Assembly: GCF_010668395.1 (NCBI RefSeq) | Contig: NZ_WUEY01000025.1 | Span: 1 to 64,000 of the forward strand | Direction of reading: 5' to 3' | DNA from: Martinezella lusitana | GTDB lineage: Bacteria; Pseudomonadota; Alphaproteobacteria; Rhizobiales; Rhizobiaceae | Length of the DNA: 64,000 bases | In this document: piece after piece, positions 1 through 9,021 of the stretch | How the letters are laid out: each line of letters opens with the position of its first letter | Numbering within the stretch: position 1 is the first letter of the stretch | Notes under the pieces: model-generated | Seen by the model: only the letters and a program-made list of their open reading frames with translations | Told to the model about the DNA's origin: nothing | Database searches by the model: none | Program-made: the position numbers and the translations under genes

Positions 1-35
1 GGTGGGAATAGCGAAACCCACCCGTTCGGGCAGGC

Positions 36-2702
36 CTATCGATTGAGCGTGCCCTTTTGGCGCGCTGCCGTCACGGCGGCCGTCCGCGTCGAGACGTTGA
101 GCTTGGCGAAGATGTTGCGCAGGTGAAATTTGATAGTGTTGTCGGAAAGCGCCAGCATCCGGCCGATTTCCTTGTTGGAAAGGCCTGAGCTCAGCAATTC
201 GAGCACCATGCGCTCCCGGCCGGTAAAGGTGGATCCGCCATCGTCGACAGTTGCTTCCCGCGTCGCCTCCCCGCCCATGAGCAGAGATTGGAGACGCTTG
301 CGGATGACGTTTGCAACGCTCGGATGATTGGCGAGCGCGCGAAGCTCTCCCAGGCCAGCGGCATAGTCGAGACGCAGCAGCGCCCTGTAGTCGTCGAGGG
401 GCATGGTCAGGACGAGATCGGAAAGACGGGCGGCGGCGAGATCCGTGCGGCCTTCGGCGACCAGAATGCCGGTCTCGATGAGGGTCAGCTCTATCGCACG
501 CGGCACATGCGGACGCTGTGACTGGCGCGTCCTGAATTGATCGAAGACCTCTCGCGCCTTGGAACTCTCGCCGAGTGCCAGGTAGGCGCGCGTCCAGAAG
601 ATCGCCGGCGTTGCGCCGCGCAGATGGATGGCGAGCGCGTTGGCCCGATCTGCGCCGATTGCCTGCATACCGAAGCCGTTGGCCTCGGCGTGCCGGATCG
701 CCTGATCGAGATCGCCGGACGATATGAGAAGCATGGCGCGCTCTCCGTCGATCAGACGGGTGAGCCGATCAAAGCCACGACGACGCGCCGCTGCGCGGAT
801 ACGGTCCATGGCGGCATGCGCGGCCAGCAAATCTCCCCGCATCCGCAGCACCCGCTGTTCGGCCATGAAGCCGGCGGCGAGAAGATCAAACCAGGTATCA
901 TGGCGTTCAAGATGCGGCAGCGCCCATCCGAGTATTTCCTCCGCGGTCTCCACCTCACCGCTCATCGACAGGACTTCGGCCTTCAGGACCTGGCCAACGG
1001 CATCGAGATCGCTGCCGGGCGCTATATTGGTCTGCGCTTCGCAGATCAGCTCGTCATAGGCCGCAAGCGCGCTTGCGCAATCGCCGGAGAGAAAGAAGGC
1101 CTGGCCGATATGCGTGTAGAGGTGCATCGCACCGAAATCGGCGCCGCCGTCGCGGAAGGCGCGAATGGCCAGATGGCCGTAGTGCAGCGCGCGATCAAGC
1201 TCGCTGCGGATCAGGAAATTGTAGGAAAGCATGTTGAGCGCCAGCGCCTGATGGATGAGCTCCATACCTTCCGGCTGCCGCAAGTCGTCCTCCAGCGCGG
1301 AAAGATCGGCCGCGCTTGCCCAGTGGTCCGTATAAAGCGCCAGAAGAATGCGCACGACGCGCAGATCCTTTGCCAGGATGGGATCGCCGGCAGCCCGCCG
1401 TTCGGCGATGACGAGATAATGATTGGCTGCGGCAAGCTGGGCGGCCTTGGCGTTGAAGATCGAAAGCCCCAGTGTCGCCAGCGGAAACCGGACCAGATCG
1501 ATCTCCGAAGCGCGCCCGCTTAAGGCCTGAAAAAGCGTTGCGCCGCCGCGCGTGGTCGCATAGACGCGCCGCCAGCCTCCGGCAGTTTCGACGATGCGCG
1601 CGGCAAGATTGGCGTCACCGGCCGAAAGCGCATGGTGAACGGCGCGATCTATATCGCCCCTGCCCTCGAACCAATGGGCCGCCCGGTTCAAAGCTCGCGC
1701 GGCATCGATGCCCCTTCGACCGGCAGTTTCCTTGAGGAACTCGTTGAAGACGGGGTGGAAGCGCATCCAGTTGCCGGGGCCGGCAAGCAGCGTCACGGGA
1801 AGGGCATATTCGTTCAGCCGCTCGATCATGGCGGCGCGCTCGCTGCTCTCCAGCGCCGCCTCGAGAAGCGGTTGATTGAACGCCGGCAGCGCTGCAATCT
1901 CGACCAGAAACAGACGGATATCCTCGGGCAGATGTTCAAACACCTGCTCGGAGAGATAGGAGCCCATATCGGCGCCGCCGCCATCGAAAGTGGCCAGGAT
2001 GGCATCGCTTTGTTCGGAGTCCGAGACCAGCAGGCTAACCATCTGCAACGCGACGGCCCAGCCCTCGGTGCGGCGATTGAAAGAGCCGACCTGCTCCTCG
2101 GTCAGATCTGCGCCCTTGCCATCAAACAATTCCCGCGCTTCCGCGTCGCTAAAGCCGAGTTCGGCAACACCGAATTGCTTGAACTCGCCGCGCAGCCGCA
2201 AAGCCGAAAGCGGAAAGCGCGGCGGACTGCGGCTCACCAGCACCAGCTTGACATGCTCCAGCGAAAGATCGGCAAGGATCTTCGCCATCAACGCCTCGGT
2301 CGCATCCGTCTGGGCGAAATGATAGTCGTCCAGGAAGATGACGACCGGCTCATCGATCTTGCGCAGGCGTGTTCCAAGCACGGAAAGAAGCGCCGCGGCC
2401 GGCAGATTGCCGGCGTCTGCTCCATCCTCGTCCAGAAGCGTTTGAAGACCATCGATCAGGGCAAGCAGGAAGGCTTCCTGATTGGCGTGCTCGGCATCGA
2501 GGGATACCCAGCAAAGCTTGACGCCATCCTCCTTCAGCATGTCATGCCATTGGACGGCGAGCGACGTCTTGCCGTAGCCTGCGGGCGCCACGATAGCCGT
2601 CAAACGGCGGATGCCGGCGCGCCGAAGCTGCCGCAACAGGTCGCTACGCTTGATGGTTTGCTGCCCGCTGGACGGCGGAGCAAATCGATTCTGTCCGCTC
2701 AT
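36..2702 (-). CDS. MalT-like LuxR-family ATP-binding transcriptional regulator
   Basis: Large (about 888 aa) STAND-type regulator. Near the N-terminus there is a P-loop (APAGYGKTSLAVQW) followed by a Walker B-like segment (VVIFLDDYHFAQ). The middle is helical, TPR-like and rich in Ala and Leu. The C-terminus carries a LuxR helix-turn-helix (FTGRERMVLELL, then SNKEIGRMLALSDNTIKFHL). This is the MalT architecture, in which an inducer and ATP drive oligomerisation and transcription activation. The start at 2702 (MSGQNRF) is chosen because the 25 residues upstream of it (possible start 2777) look non-coding; neither start has a strong ribosome binding site. The gene points away from the neighbouring secreted DUF882 protein, and its target is not evident from the sequence. 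Confidence 0.85.
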   Translation of the reverse strand: MSGQNRFAPPSSGQQTIKRSDLLRQLRRAGIRRLTAIVAPAGYGKTSLAVQWHDMLKEDGVKLCWVSLDAEHANQEAFLLALIDGLQTLLDEDGADAGNLPAAALLSVLGTRLRKIDEPVVIFLDDYHFAQTDATEALMAKILADLSLEHVKLVLVSRSPPRFPLSALRLRGEFKQFGVAELGFSDAEARELFDGKGADLTEEQVGSFNRRTEGWAVALQMVSLLVSDSEQSDAILATFDGGGADMGSYLSEQVFEHLPEDIRLFLVEIAALPAFNQPLLEAALESSERAAMIERLNEYALPVTLLAGPGNWMRFHPVFNEFLKETAGRRGIDAARALNRAAHWFEGRGDIDRAVHHALSAGDANLAARIVETAGGWRRVYATTRGGATLFQALSGRASEIDLVRFPLATLGLSIFNAKAAQLAAANHYLVIAERRAAGDPILAKDLRVVRILLALYTDHWASAADLSALEDDLRQPEGMELIHQALALNMLSYNFLIRSELDRALHYGHLAIRAFRDGGADFGAMHLYTHIGQAFFLSGDCASALAAYDELICEAQTNIAPGSDLDAVGQVLKAEVLSMSGEVETAEEILGWALPHLERHDTWFDLLAAGFMAEQRVLRMRGDLLAAHAAMDRIRAAARRRGFDRLTRLIDGERAMLLISSGDLDQAIRHAEANGFGMQAIGADRANALAIHLRGATPAIFWTRAYLALGESSKAREVFDQFRTRQSQRPHVPRAIELTLIETGILVAEGRTDLAAARLSDLVLTMPLDDYRALLRLDYAAGLGELRALANHPSVANVIRKRLQSLLMGGEATREATVDDGGSTFTGRERMVLELLSSGLSNKEIGRMLALSDNTIKFHLRNIFAKLNVSTRTAAVTAARQKGTLNR

Positions 2703-2982
2703 GGGCCGCGATGATGCTGTCTTGGCAGGCAGTTTGCAACCCGCGCGAAAACGTTTGCAAAGCCGGTTTATCCACATGGTTCGAATGCCGCCGCGAGATC
2801 CTGCGACCGCTGCTTTTCCGCCCGGCCGCGGCCATGAGTCCCGAGTTCTCCAAGATGCGGACTGACTGCCACGAAAGGGCCGGCTTCAGTCCCCATGAAA
2901 GCGCTCGAACCGGCAAAATCGCGCCATTTTCCGCTATAAACGGTCCGTTAGGGATTTATTGACCATAATTGGAGGTATAGCG

Positions 2983-3006
2983 ATGCCGCGGGCGCGGCGC
3001 CTCTGA
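2983..3006 (+). other. possible 7-codon leader peptide ORF
   Basis: A tiny ORF (MPRARRL, stop) begins 7 nt after a perfect GGAGG ribosome binding site at 2971-2975 and ends 36 nt before the GTG start of the DUF882 gene. Three of its seven residues are arginine. It could be a leader peptide or simply a strong ribosome site without function. There is no supporting attenuator hairpin that I can see. Confidence 0.2.
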
Positions 3007-3042
3007 TATCTGTGTCTGTTAGCAAGGGCGAAAGTCGTATCC

Positions 3043-4365
3043 GTGCATCAAGCGATCTTCTCCATTTCGGCGACAAGCTTCGCCATGATCTCCTCGTTCG
3101 TCGCCTGCCGCGTGGCATTGGCAGCGATGCTGATACTCGGCGCCTTTGCCGGCTCCGCCGCGGCTGAGGACAGGGCGCTCAAGCTCTTCTTCACGCATAC
3201 GGGCGAAAGGGCGACCATCGTCTTCAAGCGCGGTGGCAAATACGATCCGAGAGGCCTTGCCCAAATCAACCGCTTCCTGCGCGATTGGCGAAAGAACGAG
3301 CCGACCCGGATCGATCCGGAACTGCTCGACCTTGTCTGGGAGGTCTACGATCGCAGCGGTGCGCGGGAACCCATTCATGTCGTCTCGGCCTATCGCTCTC
3401 CGTCGACCAACGGCATGCTGCGCAATCGCTCGCGCAGCTCCGGCGTCGCAAAGCACAGCCAGCATACGCTCGGAAAGGCGATGGATTTCTATATTCCAGG
3501 CGTGAAGCTCGCGAGCCTGCGCGCGATCGCCATGCAAATGCAGATCGGCGGCGTGGGCTTCTATCCCAATTCCGGATCGCCGTTCGTCCATCTGGATGTC
3601 GGCAGGGTCCGCGCATGGCCGAGGATGTCGCGTCAGGAACTCGCACGACTTTTCCCGAACGGACGGACACTGCATATGCCGGCGGACGGAAGACCTCTGC
3701 CGGGCTATGAGGTTGCCGTCACGCAATCCCGGAAGCGGCCGTCTCAACCGAGCGCCAAGATCGAAGCCGTCGTTGACGACGATGACGGCCCGTCGATCGC
3801 GTCTCGCGGGGATAAGCCGAACGCCAGTCTTCTGACCAGCATGCTTCCGACACCCAAGAGCCGGGCCGCAAGTGGGCTGGAACTTCAGCTTGCCAAGCGG
3901 GTGACAGAGGAACATAAAGCGCCGCCTTTTGCCGACCTTGCAGCCTATAGCGTGCCGCTGCCGGCATGGCGGCCCGCCAGCATTGTCGCCATTCCGACAG
4001 TCGCCCCGGAAAGACCGGCGCCTGCCACGCTGGCAAGCCTGGTGGTCGGGCGAAACGATGCGGGAAGACTGGTTGTAGCCGGCCATTCGGAGACAGCGAA
4101 CAATGGCGCCATGGCAAGGATGCAGCCGATGACGGCGCTCCCCATCTACGCCTCTCAGGACGTATCGGCGGGCGTCGGGTCGATGTCGACCGGGGCGATC
4201 GTCGCCTGGGCGCTGCAGCCGCCGGGGATGGCAATCAACATGACGCTCCCGGATCTCGTCGGTGCGCCGATCCCCATGGAAGACGATGTCGCCGACATTC
4301 AGGAGGGTAGCGCCAGTTACGATGGTGACGATTTCGATGTCGAACGGTTCGGCTTCGAAGGCTGA
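3043..4365 (+). CDS. secreted DUF882 / M15-like peptidase-fold protein
   Basis: 440 aa protein with an N-terminal signal/anchor (ALAAMLILGAFAGSAAAED). The DUF882 (YcbK-like, peptidase M15 fold) domain spans about residues 45-210. Its typical metal-ligand pattern is visible: SQHTLGKAMDF supplies His and Asp, and PFVHLDVG supplies the final His. Family members act on peptidoglycan in the periplasm. The roughly 220-residue C-terminal tail is low-complexity, Pro/Ala/Asp-rich and matches no domain I recognise. The annotated start is a GTG; an ATG 14 codons in (3085) is a reasonable alternative. The gene appears monocistronic. Confidence 0.8.
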   Translation: MHQAIFSISATSFAMISSFVACRVALAAMLILGAFAGSAAAEDRALKLFFTHTGERATIVFKRGGKYDPRGLAQINRFLRDWRKNEPTRIDPELLDLVWEVYDRSGAREPIHVVSAYRSPSTNGMLRNRSRSSGVAKHSQHTLGKAMDFYIPGVKLASLRAIAMQMQIGGVGFYPNSGSPFVHLDVGRVRAWPRMSRQELARLFPNGRTLHMPADGRPLPGYEVAVTQSRKRPSQPSAKIEAVVDDDDGPSIASRGDKPNASLLTSMLPTPKSRAASGLELQLAKRVTEEHKAPPFADLAAYSVPLPAWRPASIVAIPTVAPERPAPATLASLVVGRNDAGRLVVAGHSETANNGAMARMQPMTALPIYASQDVSAGVGSMSTGAIVAWALQPPGMAINMTLPDLVGAPIPMEDDVADIQEGSASYDGDDFDVERFGFEG

Positions 4366-4554
4366 ACGGCCATTCGCTTCGGGTAAGCTCATCCGATCGT
4401 CGCAGCCGTCGGGGACCGCCTCGAGACCAGGCCCTTCAGCTCAAAATCGATCCGACGAAGCCATATGTCTTCGGCGCGTCGGACGGCAATTCGATTTCAG
4501 CCGACATGCCCATGAAGCGGGCGCGCTCCCGCCAATCTTGTTGCCAACCGGTCG

Positions 4555-5832
4555 TCAGGCGCGCAGCGCGGCGGCCGGGCTGGAGCGTAAGGCGCTGAAC
4601 GCAGGCACGACGGAGATGATTGCCGCGACGGCCGCGAAACCGCCAACGAGCCATAGATCATCGAAGGTGAAGCCGACAGGCAGATGGACCGCGGTCGATG
4701 CGGCAAGTCTGGCGGAGATCACCAACGCTGCGGTATAGCCGAGCGCGATACCAAGCAGGATGCCGGCGGCAAAAAGGATAAAGAGCTCGCCCCATACGAG
4801 AGTGACGATCGAGCCGACCGGTGTGCCGAGCGCGCGCAACGCGCCGATCTGCCGACGCCGCGAGCCGACATGCATGACCGTGACCAGCACGATCGCGGCA
4901 ATCACGATCGCCTGTGTTCCAAGGGCGATCCCCAGAAGCAGGCTACGGGCATCGCCAAGCGTCGCGTAGAGCCTGGTCAACACTTCCGCGGGAAAGACGC
5001 CGAGCGTCGTGCCGGTGCGATATTCCTGCCGCAGGCGATAGGCATCGGCAATCGTCTTCGGCTTTACGAGAACGGCCGGAACACCCGGCGTCTGCGCGTC
5101 GAAATGCTCATCGAGCGGCGCATCGGCATCGACATGGCCGTGCTCATGTCCATGGCCTTCCTCCTGCGCCGCCGGTTCGGCACCATGCGGCTCAGCCGCA
5201 TCGCCGTCGTGGTCGTGGTGCTCGTCTCCATGCATTCCGTGCAGCTGCCAGACCGCACGGATCGGCACGAGGATCGCGCGATCCCATGCAGTACCCGTCG
5301 GCGCCATGCGGCCGGTGACCCTATAGGCAATGGCCGTATGGGTTTCGCCACCGGCCTCGGCCGAGCCGTGCATGGGCTTGATCTCCGCGCCCGTCGACAA
5401 GGCGACGTCCGAACCGACAACTGCTTCAGCAAGGCGCGCAAACATCGCCCCCTGCGACAGCGATGGCGAAAGGGACGTTATCAGGCCGGTCGTCGTGCCG
5501 ACAATCGGATGCCCGTAAGCGGAATCGCCGAAGCCGACCGGTGCCGCCAGCTCCACGCGCGGGTCGTTGGCAAGACGGGAAAGAACGGCTCCCTCCATCA
5601 GCGGCAGCGGCGCCGGCTGCAGGAAGACGGCCGAAAGCGCCAGCTGCGTCTCGCTGCCGGCAGCCCCCACAAGCAGATCGAATTTTTCAGCGGCGCGCGC
5701 GCTGCCCAGCCGTACGGCCCGCTCCTGCAGCGTGACCGTCACGCTCAAGGCGACCGACAGGGCAATCAGCACAACGACGGCAAACGCCCCGCTCCAGAAG
5801 CGCCTGAGATCGGCAAGAATGAAGGTGATCAT
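4555..5832 (-). CDS. FtsX-like ABC transporter permease with His-rich loop
   Basis: 425 aa MacB/LolC-type permease. There is one N-terminal TM segment (FAVVVLIALSVALSVTVTL), a large extracytoplasmic domain, and three C-terminal TM segments beginning near IALGTQAIVIAAIVL, with the FtsX motif region around RRQIGALRALGTP. The extracytoplasmic domain contains an unusual histidine- and acid-rich stretch (HGDEHHDHDGDAAE, then EEGHGHEHGHVDAD), which suggests metal binding. Its start overlaps the end of the ATPase gene by 4 bp (ATGA), so the two are translationally coupled. Together with the DUF3299 protein upstream it resembles clusters linked to zinc homeostasis in other proteobacteria. The substrate is inferred, not shown. 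Confidence 0.85.
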   Translation of the reverse strand: MITFILADLRRFWSGAFAVVVLIALSVALSVTVTLQERAVRLGSARAAEKFDLLVGAAGSETQLALSAVFLQPAPLPLMEGAVLSRLANDPRVELAAPVGFGDSAYGHPIVGTTTGLITSLSPSLSQGAMFARLAEAVVGSDVALSTGAEIKPMHGSAEAGGETHTAIAYRVTGRMAPTGTAWDRAILVPIRAVWQLHGMHGDEHHDHDGDAAEPHGAEPAAQEEGHGHEHGHVDADAPLDEHFDAQTPGVPAVLVKPKTIADAYRLRQEYRTGTTLGVFPAEVLTRLYATLGDARSLLLGIALGTQAIVIAAIVLVTVMHVGSRRRQIGALRALGTPVGSIVTLVWGELFILFAAGILLGIALGYTAALVISARLAASTAVHLPVGFTFDDLWLVGGFAAVAAIISVVPAFSALRSSPAAALRA

Positions 5833-6515
5833 TGTGCGCCGGCCTCTTGAATGTCTTCCTCCATGCGTCCACTCGCCAGATTGATGCGGCGGCCAAGTCG
5901 TTCGGCAAGCGACGCATCATGCGTGACAACCACAAGCGTCGTCCCTTCCTCGGCCGCAAGCTGCAGCAGGAGTTCGGCAACCTCCTTGCCCGCCTGCCGG
6001 TCGAGGCTGGCGGTCGGCTCGTCCGCGACAATGACGCCCGGACGCGATAAAAGGGCGCGGGCAACGGCAACGCGCTGCATCTCGCCGCGCGACAAGGTTT
6101 CGATCTTCTGCTGCGGACGGGCAATACCGGTTGCGGACAACAGGTAAAGCGCGCGATCCCGCTCGTGAGGCGCGAGACGCCGCGTGAGCCTGACCGGCAG
6201 CACAACGTTCTCGAAGGCGGACAAGCCGGGAAAGAGATGAAAGTCCTGCATGACGAGGCCGATGTTGCGCGCGCGAAACGCGTCGCGCCGGCCAGAGGAA
6301 AGACGGGTGATCTCCGTGCCGCTCCAGGAAACGCTGCCGCGCGTGACCTTCTCCAGGCCGGTGATGGCGTTGACGAAGGTGCTTTTGCCTGAGCCGGATG
6401 CGCCGGTGATCGCGAGCCTGCCGCCCGCCGGCAGATGGAAACGCTCGATCGCGAGCACAGGCGCGGCCAAGCCGGGAAACTGCATTTCAAGACTGGAGAC
6501 ATCAAGCGCAAGCAT
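5829..6515 (-). CDS. LolD/MacB-type ABC transporter ATP-binding protein
   Basis: 228 aa ATPase. Walker A is GASGSGKST, the signature is LSRGEMQRVAVARAL and Walker B is VIVADEPTASLD, followed by a switch His (VVVTHDAS). The start at 6515 (MLALDVSSLEMQFPG) places the ATG 4 bp after the stop of the DUF3299 gene; the 60 residues of possible upstream extension are a shadow of that gene. It partners the downstream FtsX-like permease, with which it shares a 4-bp overlap. LolD-like proteins energise mechanotransmission-type transporters that act on periplasmic or membrane substrates rather than classical import through a binding protein. Confidence 0.92.
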   Translation of the reverse strand: MLALDVSSLEMQFPGLAAPVLAIERFHLPAGGRLAITGASGSGKSTFVNAITGLEKVTRGSVSWSGTEITRLSSGRRDAFRARNIGLVMQDFHLFPGLSAFENVVLPVRLTRRLAPHERDRALYLLSATGIARPQQKIETLSRGEMQRVAVARALLSRPGVIVADEPTASLDRQAGKEVAELLLQLAAEEGTTLVVVTHDASLAERLGRRINLASGRMEEDIQEAGAQ

Positions 6516-6519
6516 ATGA

Positions 6520-6984
6520 TCAGGCCGTCCTGAAAGATGCATCCCTGAGACGCAATTGGCTGATAAAGCCGGTTTCGGGATCGGTCCAGGAGCCGTATTC
6601 CAGCACGCCCCGCGCAAGGATCGGCGCGTTGTACTGCACGAAGGTCTGCCTGCTTGAGAGATAGACGACCATGATGTTGTCAGGCCAGTCGGCATCGGAA
6701 GAGCAGAAGGGGCAAAGCGACATCGGAATTTCCGTCAGCACGAAGAAGGCTGCCTCCGCCTTCAAGGGCGGCGCCATGAAGCCGTTGATGGCGATTTCCT
6801 TGCCGCTCAATTGCTTCACCCTGTCGGAAAACTCCAGACCAAGCGGTCCGAAGCTCTTGTAGAGCTCGCCGAAGCCAAGCTTCTCGGCAGCCTTCGCACG
6901 CGCGGCAATGCCCATGACCGGCAAAGTCGCGGCAACGGCCAAGAAGGTCCGGCGATTGATGGTGGCGATCTGGCTTTTGGACAT
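6520..6984 (-). CDS. DUF3299 family exported protein
   Basis: 154 aa protein starting at 6984 (MSKSQIATINRRTFLAV). The leader has a twin-arginine-like sequence (NRRTFLAVAATLP), so Tat export is likely. The mature domain has the DUF3299 features G-F-M-x-P-P-L and the Cys pair in SLCPFCSSD, plus a beta-rich OB-like pattern. DUF3299 has no assigned biochemical role, but it commonly sits beside FtsX-type permease and ATPase pairs, exactly as here (4 bp before the ATPase). The CxxC motif could be redox-active or bind metal. An upstream in-frame extension to 7029 lacks the features of a leader and is not preferred. Confidence 0.75.
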   Translation of the reverse strand: MSKSQIATINRRTFLAVAATLPVMGIAARAKAAEKLGFGELYKSFGPLGLEFSDRVKQLSGKEIAINGFMAPPLKAEAAFFVLTEIPMSLCPFCSSDADWPDNIMVVYLSSRQTFVQYNAPILARGVLEYGSWTDPETGFISQLRLRDASFRTA

Positions 6985-7008
6985 CGCGTACCCCTTGAGA
7001 GAAAGAGA

Positions 7009-7034
7009 GACAGGCGGCCTTGAAGCCACCTGTC
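7009..7034 (-). terminator. hairpin between alkaline phosphatase and DUF3299 genes
   Basis: A 10-bp stem (one G-U pair) with a 6-nt loop lies just after the phosphatase stop. On the minus strand it is followed by a pyrimidine-rich TCTCTTTCTCTC run. It is a likely partial rho-independent terminator that would reduce, but not necessarily prevent, read-through into the DUF3299/ABC genes. Confidence 0.5.
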
Positions 7035-7058
7035 CATATTCGGATTGTCTCTGACGAG

Positions 7059-8813
7059 TTAGATCTTTTCAGAGCCGAGCGCGAAGGTGTCGGCCAGCAC
7101 GCGGTAAACATCGCTCTGTTCCATGTAACCCCGGAAGCCTTCGGCACCGGGACCAACCGCCTGCAGCACGATATCGTCCACGGCATGGACGCCGCTGTCT
7201 TCGTCCTTCGGAATATTGCCCTGCACGAAGACGGCACCGGGCACGTCCTTGTAGGCTTCGTTGGCAACATATTCCTTCTTCTCGTTCTGGATTGCCGGAA
7301 CGAAAGGGCCGTCGAGCTTCGGACGGAAGGTCTCGTAATGGTCGGGACCATTGTTGGCGGCCATGAACAGGCGACGGGAAACGTCGACGCGGTCCGGATA
7401 GCCGTCGCCATCCTTATCCTCGTAGTTCGGAAAACCGGCAGCAGCATAGGTGCCGACCTTGTCGCGCATTTCCGTGCCCGGCTTTTCATCGTCGACAGTG
7501 CCGATGATCGAGACGCCATGCGTATGGTCGCCGGTGACGACGATCAGCGTGTCGGGGTTTTTCGCCTGAAACTCGCGGGCAACGGCAACCGCCTTGTCGA
7601 ACTCGATCGTTTCGATCAAAGCGCGATCCCAGTCGAGCGGATGGCTCATCTTGTCGATGGATGCGCCCTCGACAACCAGGAAAAAGCCTTCCGGATTCTT
7701 GGCAAGCTTGTCGAGCGCGACCTTGGTCATGTCGACGAGGCCCGGCTGGTTCGGGAACTTGTCGACAGTGCCCTTCTTGAGGAATTCGCGATCAAGCGTG
7801 ACGTCGAGATTGCCTGTGTGGAAGAGGCCGAGCAGCTTGTCCTGGTTCGAGCCGGCGGCGCTTGCCAATTCGGTCTTGTCGGTAGCAACGGCATAACCGG
7901 CGTCCTTGAAGAGCGCGATGTAGTCCTTGTCGTCCTTGCGCTTGGAGCCCGGTACGCTCTTCGCCAGGAAATAGGCCGAGCCACCGCCGAGCAGGACATC
8001 CGGCTTGACGTCATACATCATGCCGACAATCTCGGCCTTGTCGCCGCGCTTGCGCGTATGAGACACCAGCGCGGCAGGCGTTGCATCCTCGAGTTCGGAC
8101 GTGGTCACGATGCCGAGCGACTTCTTGCCGGTACGGCGCAGGGCCTCGCCGATCGTCTCAACCTTCGGATCATCCAGGCTTGCCGGTGTGCGGTCGGCAT
8201 AGACGCCGAGCGCGTTCACGGCCGATTTGTGCCCCGTCATATAGGCCGACATGGTGTTGGCGCTGTCCGTGGCGATGGCCGATGTCGAGGAGGTACCGAT
8301 GAAGGCGACCGGCGGAATGTCATCCATGGCGAGACGGCCGTTGGCCTTGCCTTCGGTCATGCCCTTGGACATGATACGGGCGCCGGTGCGATGCGCGACG
8401 GAGAGGCCGTCGCCGAGCAGGAAGATGATGTTCTTGGCCTTGGGCGCAGCGGACGTGCCGTAGACGTCCCAGTTGACCGACTTTCTCTCGTCGCCGGCCG
8501 AAACCTCGACCTTGTATTGGCCGGGCTTTGCGAGCTTGACGCCACGCAGGATCAGAGCGGATCCGAGCACCTTGTCTTCGGTCCCCTTTTCCTCGGCGAC
8601 GAAATCGGCAGCCTTGCCGAAAACCGCATCGTAGCTTTCGCCGTTGACGGTGACTTTCACGTCCTCAGGCTTTACCACCTTGCTGAACTCGACCTTGAAA
8701 TCGAAAGGCGAGCCGGCGAGTACCGTTGCCCGGTCCAACGGATAGACTGTCGCTGCATGGGCTGCGCCGGACATTACGGTCGCAGACATCATGGCGAGAA
8801 GAAGTTTACGCAT
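7059..8813 (-). CDS. periplasmic alkaline phosphatase (PhoA family)
   Basis: 584 aa, larger than E. coli PhoA (about 470 aa). There is a Sec signal (LLLAMMSATVMSGAAHAA) and a beta-rich N-terminal domain to about residue 130. The PhoA-type catalytic core follows: metal motif FLLGDGLS, nucleophile serine in ATDSANTMSAYMTG, VEGASIDKMSH, the metal pair in VTGDHTHG, and the late His in SGVHAVDD. It hydrolyses phosphomonoesters in the periplasm and needs Zn and Mg. A candidate PHO box lies 39-56 bp upstream. The adjacent DUF3299/ABC cluster with a His-rich loop is interesting because this is a zinc enzyme. Confidence 0.9.
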   Translation of the reverse strand: MRKLLLAMMSATVMSGAAHAATVYPLDRATVLAGSPFDFKVEFSKVVKPEDVKVTVNGESYDAVFGKAADFVAEEKGTEDKVLGSALILRGVKLAKPGQYKVEVSAGDERKSVNWDVYGTSAAPKAKNIIFLLGDGLSVAHRTGARIMSKGMTEGKANGRLAMDDIPPVAFIGTSSTSAIATDSANTMSAYMTGHKSAVNALGVYADRTPASLDDPKVETIGEALRRTGKKSLGIVTTSELEDATPAALVSHTRKRGDKAEIVGMMYDVKPDVLLGGGSAYFLAKSVPGSKRKDDKDYIALFKDAGYAVATDKTELASAAGSNQDKLLGLFHTGNLDVTLDREFLKKGTVDKFPNQPGLVDMTKVALDKLAKNPEGFFLVVEGASIDKMSHPLDWDRALIETIEFDKAVAVAREFQAKNPDTLIVVTGDHTHGVSIIGTVDDEKPGTEMRDKVGTYAAAGFPNYEDKDGDGYPDRVDVSRRLFMAANNGPDHYETFRPKLDGPFVPAIQNEKKEYVANEAYKDVPGAVFVQGNIPKDEDSGVHAVDDIVLQAVGPGAEGFRGYMEQSDVYRVLADTFALGSEKI

Positions 8814-8851
8814 TTATACCCCCTGCGTTGGTTGCTTCCCTCTCCCCACTT

Positions 8852-8869
8852 ATAAAAGCCACATGACAA
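8852..8869 (-). promoter_or_regulatory. candidate PHO box upstream of alkaline phosphatase
   Basis: On the minus strand the sequence TTGTCATGTGGCTTTTAT has two heptamers, 4 bp apart, that match the PhoB half-site CTGTCAT at 6/7 and 5/7. It lies 39-56 bp before the ATG. The second half-site is weak, so this is a candidate only. Confidence 0.4.
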
Positions 8870-9021
8870 TCACATAAAAAACACGCGACTTTCTGCAACC
8901 GGTAATTCAAAAGGCGATATCGCTAAGGAATGCTGATTGTATGTATAGCATCTAAAAGACGCGTGTTTATAGCTGCAGCGCCGACGCTCCGACACCTGGC
9001 ACATTCGGCTTCGGGTCGTGC

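Noticed and set aside
7020..8855. 611-codon open frame antisense to the alkaline phosphatase
   Set aside because: The minus strand holds all PhoA motifs and a signal peptide. The plus frame is a mirror of it.
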